Shown in pieces: positions 1-13,200 of a DNA stretch of 64,000 bases. Within the stretch, counting starts at the first letter, position 1; each line of letters opens with the position of its first letter. The notes under the pieces are model-generated. The model was not told where the DNA came from and did no database searches. It saw nothing but the letters and a program-made list of their open reading frames with translations. The stretch comes from Hirudo medicinalis (lineage: Eukaryota; Annelida; Clitellata; Hirudinida; Hirudinidae), in the NCBI GenBank assembly GCA_011800805.1, contig MPNW01000258.1, positions 147,180 to 211,179 of the forward strand. The letters are read 5' to 3'. A program made the translations under genes and the position numbers.

Positions 1-1558
1 TCGGTTCAAAGTATTGTGTTACAGAACATTATCACAATATGAAGCTAAAAAGTAAATCCTACATAAGCTTGATTAATTTGGTTTGAAATGGGCACAGCAA
101 TATCTTACATCCTTGTGTCTCTCAGGTTTATCATCCGCTTTTTGACTGCAAATTTCTTCGTCTTATTGACTCGAGTCTGAAAAGAACATGGATTGAAAAT
201 TTCAACTCAAACTTTGATAACCTTTACAATGTCAATTATTTAAAATTCTTGTGAAAAATTGGTGATGTTATAACATGTCAGAACATGAAAAGCCACCAGT
301 AATAACTGCATATGCAAATTTATCATTTCAGAAGCTTAAAACTCTCCAGTTTATGACTTTACTTACAGTACAAATGTTATTATGCATCAGTGTATTTGTG
401 TAGTACAATTGAAATAGTACAATATTCCCTTATCAAACTTTTGCTGAAATAAGTTAATTAAGCCAAAACAAAATGTTATCTCTTGGTAAATCGAACACTA
501 CACATTTCCGTACAACTATCGGACCTTTCAAAAATGATATCTCCACACTAAATCGGTCACACTACAAAATATATCATGCTTTAAGTCATAAAGTCATCAT
601 TATTGTCTTGCATCAACATTTAAAATCAAACTTGATGACCACAGAATAAAACTGATAACCGACCATTTTCTCTGTGAATTAATCAGTGACTCTATGATAT
701 ATTATGAATGTATAAATGTCCAAGACGTATCACGGACGATAATTAACGATATTTTGACTCTCGAGGAAATGTTTACATTAAATGTAAATGTAAATTAAAA
801 TAAAATAAAATTAAATTTTACTACTCTTTCACAAATATGTCATTCAATATGCACAAAAATTAATGTTTACAATCATGGAAATATTTTTGATGGAAAACAT
901 TGTTATCTAATGTTAATAAGAATATCTAATAATTTTTTTTTTAATTTATTTTATTCACACGAGGTCAAAGGGCTTACATTCAACCGCTTACATGACCAAG
1001 CAAAATGTAAACAAAAAAAAAACAAAAAAACATTCGAGCAACAGACAAAAGGCACACGAAAAAGCTTAGAAATTAATTTGTCCAAGAATTAAGTCATCCT
1101 AAAGTTCTTTAAATAATGTAATAGTAAATGTAATAATGTAAATAATGTAATAAGATTTGAAAGATATCGATTGTAAATGAATAATAATCTAGTTTTTAAA
1201 TGTTAAACCATTAAGAAATGGCCTTTTTGATCCATATTTCACTTCATCACAAAGGTGGTGCTCGAATGAAGTCATAGCTCAAAAAGAGTTCAGCTATGTC
1301 CTAATCATGAAGCTAGTTGAGTTGTGCGATCTTACATCTCCTCCATCTTCATCGTCATTGCCCATAAAAGTTCCACCTTAGCCTTTAAAATTATTTATCG
1401 ATTTCTGAAAGATTTGTTTTCTTCTTTGCTAATACTGAAAATTGAAGTATTTTGGTCTACTTCATCATGTAACAAATTGAATTTTGATTCAAATTTTATT
1501 TCAAACAACATCAACATTTAATAATTTAAGCACAGATTACATGACATCCGAATAACAA
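1..1558. other. Intergenic, AT-rich, no gene seen
   Basis: I see no convincing exon or RNA gene here. The stretch is strongly AT-rich with short A/T homopolymers, for example near 930-945 and 1013-1030. The small open frames at 910-1092 and 1324-1521 have no recognisable domain and low-complexity composition. It lies downstream of the minus-strand zinc-finger gene that ends at 1559, so part of it may be that gene's 3' UTR. Confidence 0.5.
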
Positions 1559-2514
1559 TTAAATTGTTTGATTTAAATATATTTTCATGTATTCTTCAGA
1601 ATAAGGTGTTCCTTTTTTTTCCATTTTTTGAATGTGCTTTAAGCGTCTCTGTTTTTCTTTGTGTTGTTTGATATCTCTAGAAGACATCTTATGCATCTTC
1701 TCCATATGAGTATGCAATGTATCACGTCGTGCATATATTTTGTCACAAGCGGGACATTTATGATCGGATTGAATCTCCTTTTTCTGGCGTTTGTTTGTTG
1801 ATTCCTCCTCAGCGGCGGAGTNTTTGTCACAAGCGGGACATTTATGATCGGATTGAATCTCCTTTTTCTGGCGTTTGTTTGTTGATTCCTCCTCAGCGGC
1901 GGAGTTTCTTCGTTTCCTTCTGGTCTTGGTGTTGTCTTTTGCTGATGACAAATCGGCTTTTATAATGAGGGATAATGAAGCATCATTTCTGTTGGGGGAT
2001 GGAATGTCGCTATTGGTCGATGTCGGAGATGGACTAGCGATAGTTTCTCTTTCTGAGAATTCAATCACGACGTAAGGGTCAATGTTCTCTTGATTTACTT
2101 CACCTAAAAACATTTTTGATTAATATCATTCTGATTAATATGAATTGTATATTTTCTGTGCTTTATATCACATGCAATTATTTCATAGCATCTTTATTCG
2201 CAATATTCCATACGCTTGTTATTTGTCTTCGTTTCCTTTTGAATCTCGCACAGGTTGATGGATTTATTCTGATCGTGGAATTGTTCTAAAATCACAATCC
2301 TTCTACGACACTGTTCCTGTTCTGATGTCTTGTTTTGTGATGGAATCCGATTATAAGTTTCGAAAAGTTTGGCATTATTATCGTCTAGTGAGGGGGGCAC
2401 CGTCGAGATCTAAAATTTTCATTAAAAATTTCCATTAAAAATTTTAGAGCTTCCAAAAATACATGTTAATGATAATAACAACGATAATAATAACGAACTT
2501 TTACAACATACCAT
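1559..2514 (-). CDS. C2H2 zinc-finger protein, paralogue A
   Basis: I reconstruct three coding exons on the minus strand. The start codon ATG alone is at 2514-2512 before a gtatgt donor. The others are 2409-2214 and 2103-1559. Phases agree throughout (0, then 1). The protein is basic, with a lysine/arginine-rich stretch (RRKRRN, NKRQKKE) and one C2H2 finger, CPACDKIYARRDTLHTHMEKMH, near the C-terminus, followed by a helical, lysine-rich tail (KQHKEKQRRLKHIQKMEKK). This suggests a nuclear, nucleic-acid-binding protein; its target is unknown and I do not recognise the family. An 83-bp segment is repeated exactly around an N at 1822, adding 28 residues and a half finger. I regard this as an assembly artefact. 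A close paralogue lies at 18732-19501 on the same strand. The first exon assignment is the weakest part. Confidence 0.7.
1739..1905. repeat. 83-bp exact direct duplication around one N
   Basis: The 83 bases at 1739-1821 are repeated exactly at 1823-1905, with a single N at 1822 between them. The same duplicated segment with an N in the same place occurs at 18905-19071 in the paralogous gene. Two loci showing identical junctions suggests contigs that overlapped but were joined without merging, so this is probably not a biological duplication. Confidence 0.85.
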
Positions 2515-3576
2515 TTCGCTGCGCTCAAATTAGCGAATTTCCAAATCGAGAGAGCTGACTACAAAGCAAACCAAAGATAGTTAAAATGATTTAATAACAA
2601 TCTTTAATTTCGATTTCAGTTTTTATATACTTCGATATATTAAGTGGGCAGATTGATAGAACTTATTAATATTTGGTATTGAAATGAAAGTTGATATAGC
2701 AAAATTATGAATTTTTGGAATTTGTGTCCTTAAAAATCGAATCAAACACTAAATGCAAACTATAAGCGTACGTTTATTTATGGTTAATCAATAATTTACA
2801 ATTTTGTAAATATAGAAATTGATCTTTTGATGTCCAAAAGTCATAAAAATGTCATAATATTATATAAAATGAAATAGAAAAAGTCATTAAAATCAAATTT
2901 TAATAAATCAGGCATTCCGAAGTTTATCAAGTTTATTCAAGGAAATGTTAATAAGTTAATAAAAGCTTTTCCCTCCATTGAACCATTATATCCAGAAATT
3001 TTCTGACGCGTGGTTAGCGGACCCTTTAATGTTTTTTGCATTCAATTAATTTTTGTCTGTGCAATCAACATGGCTACAGATGACCTAACCGTTCTGAAAA
3101 GTGTCTTAGTCCAGTATCATGATCTAAACAGGACTAGGATTGGTTTGTAAGGAGTGATGTCAAAATCATTCGATGAAAAAGAAACGAAAACAAGAATCGG
3201 ATAAGAATCGATTTGCACTTCGATGAATTTAGCATCCTCCTAACAGTTATTTTACCTCCTCTTTTTAGTAGCGAATCCTACCGAACAAAATTCGTATCGG
3301 AGCACCGTAACGATATTGTATTAATTTTTATTTTATCAATTATTGAGCATCCACGACGTTCCAAATTTTTAAACGTGGATTTGTACATGGAGCTCTAACA
3401 AGTAAGAATCAACTTACGACATATCTTTTTAGATTATATTTACACAAGTGACAATAAAATTCAATTTTGGGCGCTTTTTAAAAAAAATGTCCAAATATCT
3501 TGTGCGTTGATGTATATCGGATGTATTCGTGCTTTCTCTGTATATTGATTTGTTATATTTACATTGAATAATAGAT
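2515..3576. other. Intergenic, upstream of zinc-finger gene A
   Basis: This holds the presumed 5' UTR and promoter of the minus-strand zinc-finger gene (just above 2514). Apart from AT-rich DNA I see no coding exon. The open frame at 3213-3398 has no recognisable features. Confidence 0.4.
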
Positions 3577-4182
3577 TTAACCAAGTCTGAGCATTCTTAT
3601 AATTTCTTCCTGTCTATAATTAACCCCAAGTTTGTTGTTTATTAAGTCCAAGATTTCCTGTTTGTTCTCTTTTATTTCATCCTCTGTGCTGCCAGTAGTT
3701 TCAGCCAGTTTATGAATTATGAAATCGTTTCGTCTTTTTTCCTTGGAACTTTCTTCATCAGCTCTTATTTTTGTCGTGTTTATTGTTTCCTGAACTTCTG
3801 TCTTGATCCTTGACTTCCATTAAACCTTTGCTGATGTTGCTGGATACTTCGGTTACTTCGGACCACATAGGCTTTCGATTTTCCTCCACTTTCTTGGATA
3901 GTCCTGAAGAAATGGCTTTGACTTCTTGTTTGAGCTTTGTTAATTTTTTCTCCATTTTCACTACTTGTTTGCTTCCCATTTCCCTTCTATATTTTTCTCT
4001 AAATCAGAAATTTTGAGGGATAGTGTGTTGACCAAGTTCTCAAGCTCGGTTCTCATCCGACAACCAAAGCAGATCGAATCCGGAGTCCAAACTATTATTC
4101 GTATCATGCATTCGGCACTTTTCACACATTTTCTTCTACTCGCCATTATAGCCTCTTCGAAGTACAATGCTGTATTTATCAC
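3577..4182 (-). mobile_element. Decayed LINE ORF1-like relic
   Basis: Read on the minus strand, three frames join into one protein-like path: 4182-3961, then 3979-3758, then 3778-3577. The first part has a degenerate cysteine-rich N-terminus (RRKCVKSAEC, CFGCRMRTEL) like the zinc/PHD-type start of some CR1/L2-like ORF1 proteins. A charged coiled-coil region follows (MEKKLTKLKQEVKAISSGL). The end (RRNDFIIHKLAETT... ILDLINNKLGV) matches the conserved ORF1 core of metazoan non-LTR elements. It ends at a stop after RMLRLG, and no reverse transcriptase follows. Frame changes near 3970 and 3765 mark it as a fossil. Assignment rests on remembered family resemblance. Confidence 0.6.
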
Positions 4183-4755
4183 GAGCTATAATTTAGCACC
4201 TCACCTCGAATGATGATAAGTCTCTAGAAGGGAGGATTTGAGCGGGTATTGATAACACATAACATGCAAACATTGAAACGAAATATCATATTTGATTGCT
4301 TTATTTCAAATTTTCTTTATCGATCTGAAGAACATTTATTACTGGAATAAGCATAACCATTATTTGACTATTAAATAATTTTCGTCTTAATAATGGCATT
4401 GTAGTGGTTACTTTGCTTCTATAAATAACTTTTTATTTCATAATTTGAATATTATAATTGCTTTTAATAATTTATTATACTAGTTAATTGAAATTTTTAC
4501 ATTAATATATTTTTTTAAAATTTTATGTTCCAACATTTAAGATCGTTTGAAATCAAATTAAGCAAAACGATTGCCTAACTTAATTAAGCTCTTTAAACGC
4601 ATCGAATAATTCATAATTTAACCAATTATTGAACTCATCATCTCACGATTTTCAAGCAGGAGTCATTTTCACCATTCAAAATACCAGACATCTGTAAGCA
4701 TAGGAGTAAATCCAGTTTTGTTGAAAAGGGATATTCAGTTAAATCTAAAGTTAGA
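4183..4755. other. Intergenic between LINE relic and CWC22
   Basis: AT-rich sequence that must contain the promoter and 5' UTR of CWC22 (ATG at 4756). I saw no exon or structured element in it. Confidence 0.4.
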
Positions 4756-6736
4756 ATGATAGACAAAGATATTTCGAAGAATAGGAGCAGAAGTAGAAGT
4801 AGAAGTATTGAAAGGCACCGGAGAAGAAGGGTTGAGGAATTGAGAGATTACGAAGATAAAAGAAGAAAAACGCATGAAAGATCCAGGAGTCGTTATAGTC
4901 GAAGCAGGGGAAGTACATCGAGAGACATTGAAAGGAAAAGATACGAAGATAAGCTAGACGGCGGAGATAATACAAATAAAAGAAAAAGAAGCCGTGACAT
5001 CGACGACGAAGATGAAAGAAGTGACGACGGCACAGATAAAAAAGTCGCAAAAAAACTAAGAAACAGTCGGAAAAACGCTGCGGATGAGGATTTGATGACA
5101 AGAACAGGTGGAGCTTACATTCCACCAGCTTGTTTGAGAATGATGCGGGAGAAAATAACGGATAAAAATAGCACTCAATATCAGAGGATTGCCTGGGAAG
5201 CCTTAAAAAAAAAGTATTCATGGCTTGATTAACAAAGTGACAGCATCCAATGTCATTGACATTTGCAAGGAACTTTTTCAGGAAAATATAGTGCGGGGGA
5301 GAGGTCTTATAGTAAAATCGCTCCTGCAGGCACAATCCATGTCCATGACATTCACTCATGTCTTTGCAGCTTTGGCTGCTGTTGTAAATTCAAAATTTCC
5401 TCAGGTGGGCGAGCTTCTCACGAATAGACTTGTCCTTCAATTTAAAAGAGGATTCAAAAGGAACAATAAGGAATTGTGTTTGTCATCAACAAAATTCATT
5501 GCACATTTGTACAACCAGAAAGTGGTCGATGAGGTCATTCCTTTTGAGATTTTAATCTTGCTACTCGAGAAGCCAACAAATGATTCAGTTGAAGTGGCGA
5601 TAGGATTTCTGAAGGAGTGTGGAAGGAAGTTGACCGATGATTCTGCCACTGCAACCATGAGCATATTCGACAGTCTCAAGAATATCTTGAACGAAGCTAC
5701 AATAGACACGAGAGTGACTTACATGATCGAAGTGATGTTTGCAATTAGGAAGGATGGTTACAAAGACTATCCAACCGTTATCCCGGAGTTAGATTTAGTA
5801 GATGATGAAGACCAGTTTGTCTACAGAACCACACTCGAAGATGACATAAAAATCGAGGATCGACTCAATGTATTTGAACATGATCCCCATTACGAGGAGA
5901 ACGAAAACAAGTATAATACAATCAAAGAAGAACTTTTCGGAGGTGATTCTGAGGATGAAGATGAGGAAGAATCAAGTGATGAAGACGAAGAAAATAAAAG
6001 CGGTGACGAAGCAGGTGAAAGTCAGGTCATCAATGATCAAACAGAAACTAATTTAGTGACCTTGAGAAAGACCATTTACCAAACAATTAATTCCAGTTTG
6101 AACCATGAAGAATGTGCTCACAAACTCCTCAAAATGCAGCTGAAGCCAGGACAAGAGCACGAGTTGTGCAACATGATCATGGACTGCTCCGCCCAAGAAA
6201 AGACTTACATAGCCTTTTATGGGCTGCTTGCTCAGAAGTTCTGCAACCTCGACAAGAAATACGTAGAACCTTTTGAGAAGATATTCAGGGAACAATATGA
6301 TACTGCACATCGTCTCGAGACAAACAAAATAAGGAATATTGCAAAACTATTTTCACATTTGTTGCTTACTGATGCCATTTCATGGGAGGTGTTGCAATGC
6401 ATAAAATTGAATGATGACGATACAACACCTTCTAGCAGAATATTCTTGAAACACCTCTTCCAAGACCTGAGTCAGAACATGGGTTTAGTCAAACTGGACC
6501 ACAGATTCAAGGATCCGACATTGGCCGCAGCCTTTGAAGGAATGTTTCCGAAAAGTAACTCTAAAGATACGAGATTTGCTATAAATTACTTTACCTCTGT
6601 TGGTCTTGGTAAACTTACTGAAGAACTCAGAGAACATCTTAAAACAACAGCTTCCAAACAAAAACCCACTCAGCAGCGGGAAAGGACAATGTCGTCGTCG
6701 ACAGAATCTTCATCAGCTTCTTCTTCATCACCTTAA
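4756..6736 (+). CDS. CWC22: CWC22 (nucampholin), single exon, one frameshift
   Basis: CWC22 is a spliceosome component that escorts eIF4A3 to spliced RNA so that the exon junction complex can be deposited. The first frame (4756 to about 5205) encodes an arginine/serine-rich N-terminus and the conserved [13 protein letters not shown] motif. The second frame (about 5206-6736) holds the MIF4G domain (GLINKV through [46 protein letters not shown]), an acidic linker, and the MA3 domain ([39 protein letters not shown]-like block). The frames join at an A9 run, 5205-5213; eight A would restore the family sequence [12 protein letters not shown]. The rest, over 600 codons, is intact, so a homopolymer error or a very recent lesion is likely. 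The length (~658 residues) lacks the long RS tail of vertebrate CWC22. It is intronless in an intron-dense region, so a retrocopy is possible. Confidence 0.9.
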
Positions 6737-7261
6737 ACCAATAACGCAATAAGTTCATTATAAGTTATTTGAACTGTTTAGACACTGATCTTAAAATGCA
6801 GACAACATGTTGCAAACAATGGAGGAGGAGGAGGAGGAGGAGGGGATGATTTTGGAATCTTTTAATTACTTTCAACACGAAAACTCTTTGAACAAGGCTC
6901 AAAACATTCTTTAAAAAATAAATTTCCTTTTTGAGAATTGTCTTTTGTACATCATTTTTTACATTATAAATAAATAAAACAATTTATTTCAATCTTGGAA
7001 GTCTCCGTGACATACAATTGAAGCCTTCATGCAAACGTATCCAGAGTAGCTGAACTTAAATATCTGTCCGTTATTTTTGGATGCAAGAACACATCCGATG
7101 AAGTTTTACTTGTGACTTAAATGATTTTTAATTATAATTAATTAAATAGATCAATGGAGAATATTTAAACTTAAATATTAAATTAGAATTGTTAATAATA
7201 AAAAGTCATAAATTTCTAATTTTATTCCTTTTATAAGGATTCAAATGATCAAGTGGTTGTG
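6737..7261. other. CWC22 3' UTR and collagen upstream region
   Basis: Contains the GGA repeat and candidate polyadenylation signals near 6917 and 6970, then AT-rich sequence up to the collagen start. An AG at 7239 followed by an open in-frame stretch (7240-7261) leaves open that the collagen has a further upstream exon. Confidence 0.4.
6821..6845 (+). repeat. (GGA)n run in CWC22 3' flank
   Basis: A purine-only GGA repeat lies about 90 bp after the CWC22 stop, probably in the 3' UTR. Such repeats can form stacked G-tetrad structures in RNA; that is general knowledge and was not tested here. AATAAA-type signals occur at about 6917 and 6970. Confidence 0.6.
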
Positions 7262-10200
7262 ATGGAGAAAGAAGTGATCGGTCGGAAGAAAGATTGCAAA
7301 TTGGGGGAGTTAATAAGAAATAATATCTTGAATATTTCCAATTCTTGCGCCATTGTTCTTCTCACAGTAGGGTGTCTTCATCTCCTTCACACCAGCAACA
7401 AACTCAATCATGAAGTGACCAATTTGCACTTGGATCTCATCAACACCAAACAAGAACACGATGATATGCGATCAAAACTCAACGATTTGTTGCATGTAAG
7501 ATTTTATATTTTATTAAGATATTTGAATTTCCATCTTTTCAACTGATAAATGTTCCTCATCACTGGTCAACGCACCTCCTCTCTCCATCGAACCGTGTTA
7601 CTACTCTCCACAATTCAAATAATTACAAACGGCTACATTGTATCAACATTGCACTCCAGAAATCAACTTGAATTGTGTGCTTTAATGACAAGAAAACATC
7701 ATCTTTTCAAACATAAGTTGAACTTGAGTTTCAATTTGTTAAAGCTCTGAATGAGAATGAATGACAAAATTAATCCATCACGACTGACCACGTATCAAAA
7801 AATAAATCTCCATGTTGGAAAAATGTAACCTTATTAAGAAATAATTTCGAAATATTAAAAAAAAATACAAAAATGTATTTCTTCAGGAAAAAGACGAAGT
7901 AAAGAGATTTAAACGAGACGTTCACTGCGCATGTCCCCAAGGTTTGTTGAATATTTCATGCTTTCTTCAAAACGGAATATTTTGAAAACACTATTCAGAT
8001 AAAGTTTCATTCTTTGCTCATATTTTGGGTAGGGCGATATTTAATAATAAGATAATTTAATAAATGTGAACGTTATAGATGAAGCAATATTAATGTGACT
8101 AACAATTAACAATTCACTTATCGTTTTTTTCCCAGGCCCACCTGGACCACCTGGGGCCGAAGGAAGGAAGGGGAGGAAGGGCGATAAGGGAGATGTTGGA
8201 CATGCGGTTGGTTTTATTGTAAATTGAGTAATATTAGCTTAATTAAACATTTGGTAACACATTAATATTAATTAAGTATTAAGTATTAATTAAGTAATGC
8301 TTAAATCTATTCAGCAGGCTGTTTTGACTCACTATTAAATTACCGCTTATTTTAAATCATGCTAATAGGAATATTTATGAGTTTTTAAGCCCTGTCTACG
8401 AAATTACATAATAACTAATTTTTTATGATTAAAATTTTACTTTATTTGAAATATTAAGGAAATAATTTTAAATATTTAACAAAAAATGAACAAAAAACAT
8501 CTGTTAAATGACTGAGACATTTGTTAGAGTTGCAATATTTAAATTTATTAGGTGAATTAATGCATAATTCTTAGCCCATAATATCGTGAATTATCCACTG
8601 AATTGCGAATGAATGCCGTCAGTCCGTGAATGTTGAAATGTGTCCTCCAATTATTCCCTGACGCATTTCACTAAAGAAATATTTTGTAATTTTTATTTTT
8701 GACGTGGTCTCATTTGAGCACATTTTGTTGGGTAGGAAAGTAATTCGTATTAATTTAACGCATGACATCCGATGATGCATNNNNNNNNNNNNNNNNNNNN
8801 NNNNNNNNNNNNNNNNNNNNNNNNNNNNNNNNNNNNNNNNNNNNNNNNNNNNNNNNNNNNNNNNNNNNNNNNNNNNNNNNNNNNNNNNNNNNNNNNNNNN
8901 NNNNNNNNNNNNNNNNNNNNGCATGACATCCGATGATGCATGACATCCGGAGATGTAAAACCTCAACTGATAAGTATTGAGAGTATTAAGTTCAATGATT
9001 TTAAAAATATGGATTATAATTTCAACAATGTTTTTACAAATGTTTATTGATTTGGGATATTTTGGAAAGATATTGCGCTAGATGCGGATAAAAAGTGCCG
9101 AGTCTGACATAAACTGGCTTTTACATCCGTGAAACGTATCCACGTGACGTAATTCCAATGTTTTTCGAATGTTTGATCTGGCAAAGTCAAATTTCCATAA
9201 AATAAAATGTTTCTTTGACTTTAAAACATTAAGTCAGATCGAACAACTAACTTTTACTTCTAAAAGTGAGCTTTGTGAGGCTCATCATTAATTTATTCCA
9301 CAAAACGGAAGGATGCTTTGATGAATGGATGCACGGAGACCTCCGACAGACTATGCATCATAATTAATTCGCAAATATTTCCAGACTGAAAATATCTCGG
9401 CCTTGAAAGCTTTGTTATTAGCTTTATCAATTCAGTTTTAATGTGGAAATTGCCAAGACTACCATAAATAAACAAAGCCTTTTACGAATAGCACTTCTAA
9501 ATAATCTCAATAGCAAATAGGTTTTGATTTTCAAATTGAACGAACAACCTTTTACTTCATTAAGCTTGTAAATGTTGTTCCCAAACATGATGCTCGCTTA
9601 ATGATGTGTCAGCAGAAATTACAAATCAAACTGCTTGTAAATGTCTAAAGTCAAGCCAACAAAGTTGTTTCTGACCTTTTAATTTGTGTCACAAATTTAT
9701 TTTCTAAAATTGCAGTCATTGACAAAAACATTTTGTGGATCATCAGATGATACCTTCACATGCATTTCCTTGATCAGACATCCATGAAGCCTCATGCACT
9801 CAGACACAATCAATCACCACCGGAGCGTGATGTCTTTCTGCATGGTTGATCATGGCTAATCGTGACTTGTTTTAGCCTAGCATCCAAACTTGGCATCCAC
9901 TATTCGTATCACGACATTCACTGGAAGGACTTGAGGAAACACTTTCGAACAACGGCGTATTTGCTTTCTGCTAATCGATCAATATGTTTTGTATTTTGTG
10001 TAAATATAAATTATTTGATGAAATAAATGCCATTTATGCCATGCTTATTTATTTGCAACAAAAAATGCTGGAAATAAATGAACCAACACAGGCAAGTTGT
10101 TCAAAGTGAACAAATTCAGCACCAAATAATAAAACATTTTTATTAAAATTAATGAATTTTGTTCGTAAAATTCCAAAGTATTAATTTATTCCAGGGTTTG

Positions 10201-13200
10201 GTTGGAGTACCAGGAAGAGATGGATTTCCAGTAGGTTTTAATCGCTTTTAAAATTTCTAAAAAAAATGATATTTAAGTTATTTATGTTAAGTTTGACTTT
10301 ATGTTATGTTATGTTATGTTATGTTATGTTATGTTATGTTATGTTATGTTATGTTATGTTATGTTATGTTATGTTATGTTATGTTATGTTATGTTATGTT
10401 ATGTTATGTTATGTTATGTTATGTTATGTTATGTTATGTTATGTTATGTTATGTTATGTTATGTTATGTTATGTTTTTAGAGAAGCAAAATATTTATGAG
10501 GTTTCGTTGAGATTTTTAAAATCGAAAATTTGTAAATTAAATTGATTAAATCTATTGAAATTATTGAAATCATTGAAAGTACTGAATTTATAGAAATTAT
10601 CGAAATTATTGGATTTATTGAATTTATTGAAATTATTGATTGGCTGAATCGATTATGGATGGTCTGAACTTCAACTAACGAATGTTTTTTTTGTAAATTG
10701 TTCATGTGTCACTGTGAGCAACTTTTTTAAACATTTGTTTTATAATTATTTGTTATTATTTATTAATTATAATAATTATTTTATTAATTCCATTATGTAT
10801 TGTTAATTTATGTTATGTTAAATTATATGTTAATACATAATAATAACGTGTTATTATATTTTTAATGTCATAATAATTTGTACATGTTGTTATCACAATG
10901 AAGTTATTTTTAGGGACCCATCGGAGTCGATGGTGTTAAAGGTGAAGCAGTGAGTGTCTGTGGCTGCCATTTCATTGAAGTTCTTCCTGCGTTAAATAAG
11001 AATTATTGGGGTTTTCTTTAGAGTTTGGGTTAAGTATTACAAGTAGTTGCATTAACATTAACATATTTGTGTAAACATTAAATAAACATTCATTAAAATA
11101 TAAGTCTTATTTTCCAAATAAGAAACGAATTATGCGAATTATACGCAGGGTCTTCCTGGATCTCAAGGAGACAAAGGAGACAAGGTAGGATTTGAAACCG
11201 AACGCACGAATAACAACTTTTAAGAAATTAATTTCTAAAAGAATTTCCCGAAGAAGTTGTAAAGAGTTTCATTTGAAAATAAACGTTTATTTCGCTGCAC
11301 ACCTCACTAAGCTGCTGTTCAATTAAGATGAACAGGCTGAACTTTCAAATCGCGTCTTGCAGGATTTCACTTTATTTTCCTTGAAAGATTGGATTTAATA
11401 TTATTCTTCAAAACAAAATTATGAAAAATGGATTAAAAAAGCCGAAATCATGGTCGAAATATTTAGAAATTTAAGGCCAGAATTTGAAGCAAAATTAACA
11501 AAAATAAACGGTTATCGAGCCTAAGTTAAATAAGGTAAATAACTTGTCAGGACGTGCCAAGTATTTGTTCAAAAAACTTTCTTTGATTAATCAAATAAAT
11601 CAAATAAATTCTATTACGAAAATAAATGCTAGAAATGTCACAAGTCATGAATAACTTATGCTAATGAGTTTCAATAATGAATTTATTGTGACCGAATGGT
11701 GTAAATGAATGATCTTAATTTTGAAAGGGTGAAGTTGGTCCAACGGGAGGGAAGGGAGACACGGGTTCACCTGGTTTTGATGGCATCCCAGGATTGAAAG
11801 TTTGCAATTTTTAACTCTTTTAGTTGGAATTTATGGTTTAATTTGAAACCAATAAAATAATTTATTCATTAAATTAACATTTAAACTATAATTATTCATT
11901 TATAAATTAAGCTCCACACAACCTGAGGAGTATTTTTAAAAGTAATTTTAGTTAATCAATTTAATGGCGAATAAATTAACTTCATCATGAATATTAATCA
12001 GGGCGACAGAGGACCACCTGGATTACCTGGAGGTTGGGAGATCAGTGGATCGAAAAAATTGAATTTTTGAAGGTGGAGAATTAAAAAACATTTATTTAAA
12101 GTTAAATTTAACGTTGTTAAAATAATAATAATAATAATAATAATGTTAATTATAAGATTAACATTAATAATACTATTAATAGTAACTTAATAATTTCAAC
12201 ATTTTGAATTTATGCAGATGGATAAATATTTAAATTTGTACAGTGTTGTTACAATGGTTGATTACAAAATAAATGCAAGTTTTTTCCAGGGAGAACCTGG
12301 TGAAACAGGATTACCTGGAAGAGCTGGAACGCATGGACCACCTGGATTTCCTGGACCACATGGGCCACCTGGATTGCGTGGTTTACCTGGATTTGATGCA
12401 GTTCCAGGACCACCTGGTGAAATGGTGACGATGGCTTTCATCTGAATATTTCGATTTAGGCTGCAACATTTCTGTCTGCAACTGAACATTTTTGAAGTAT
12501 TCTTTCAAAAAAATGTCGTCAATCTTTAAAAATAAGTTTTAAATGCACTTGTGGGGAGTTCGTATGATTAAAATTTATTTGATCAACTAGGTGTACTTAT
12601 TTTTATTTCGATGGCAGGGACCTCAAGGACCTCCGGTGAGTAATTAGTTGAAAATGAATTTCTAAAATTTAAATTACTTTTGTTCAATAATTCATTTAAA
12701 TTGTAGATAAAGTCTTTAAACAATTTTTATCTTTGTTATCACATAAACATATTTTTCAATTTAATATACTCATTCGAGACACTCCAGATAATGAAATATT
12801 ATCAGCTGATTAGTAAAATATTAGCAGCTGATTTGTAAAATATTATCAGCAATAAAGTTAAAATTGTGCAAAATAGTTTTCAAGTATTTTTCTCAACAAC
12901 AAGTTTAAAAATGTAGAATAAAAGTGAATGTTTGTTGCAGGGACTCGATGGAGTTCCAGGTTTACCAGTAGGTGTATTGAACTTAATTGAAATTAATTTA
13001 AATAGAATTTAAAATTATTTAAATAGATTTACATTGTTTAAATACATTTAAATTGTTATATTACTAATTTAAATTCGAATCAGAATTTCTTTAAGCTATT
13101 ATATTCAATGTGCTACGCTTGTTTTCATGTTTGAAAATACTTTCAAATGGAGTTAATAGCGTACAATATCATAAATAGTTGGTGACTGGCATTTGTCCCT

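Noticed and set aside
4751..5359. Long Phe/Tyr-rich minus-strand frame
   Set aside because: Antisense shadow of the Arg/Ser/Lys-rich N-terminus of CWC22.
8755..8955. CRISPR-like array around the gap
   Set aside because: Units are contiguous 17-bp tandem repeats without unique spacers, in a eukaryotic intron.
10266..10545. Met-Leu-Cys-Tyr repeat protein
   Set aside because: Entirely a translation of the ATGTT microsatellite inside a collagen intron.
12262..12489. Gly/Pro-rich frame on the minus strand
   Set aside because: Antisense of collagen exon 9; Gly-Pro codons are complementary to each other and give collagen-like shadows.
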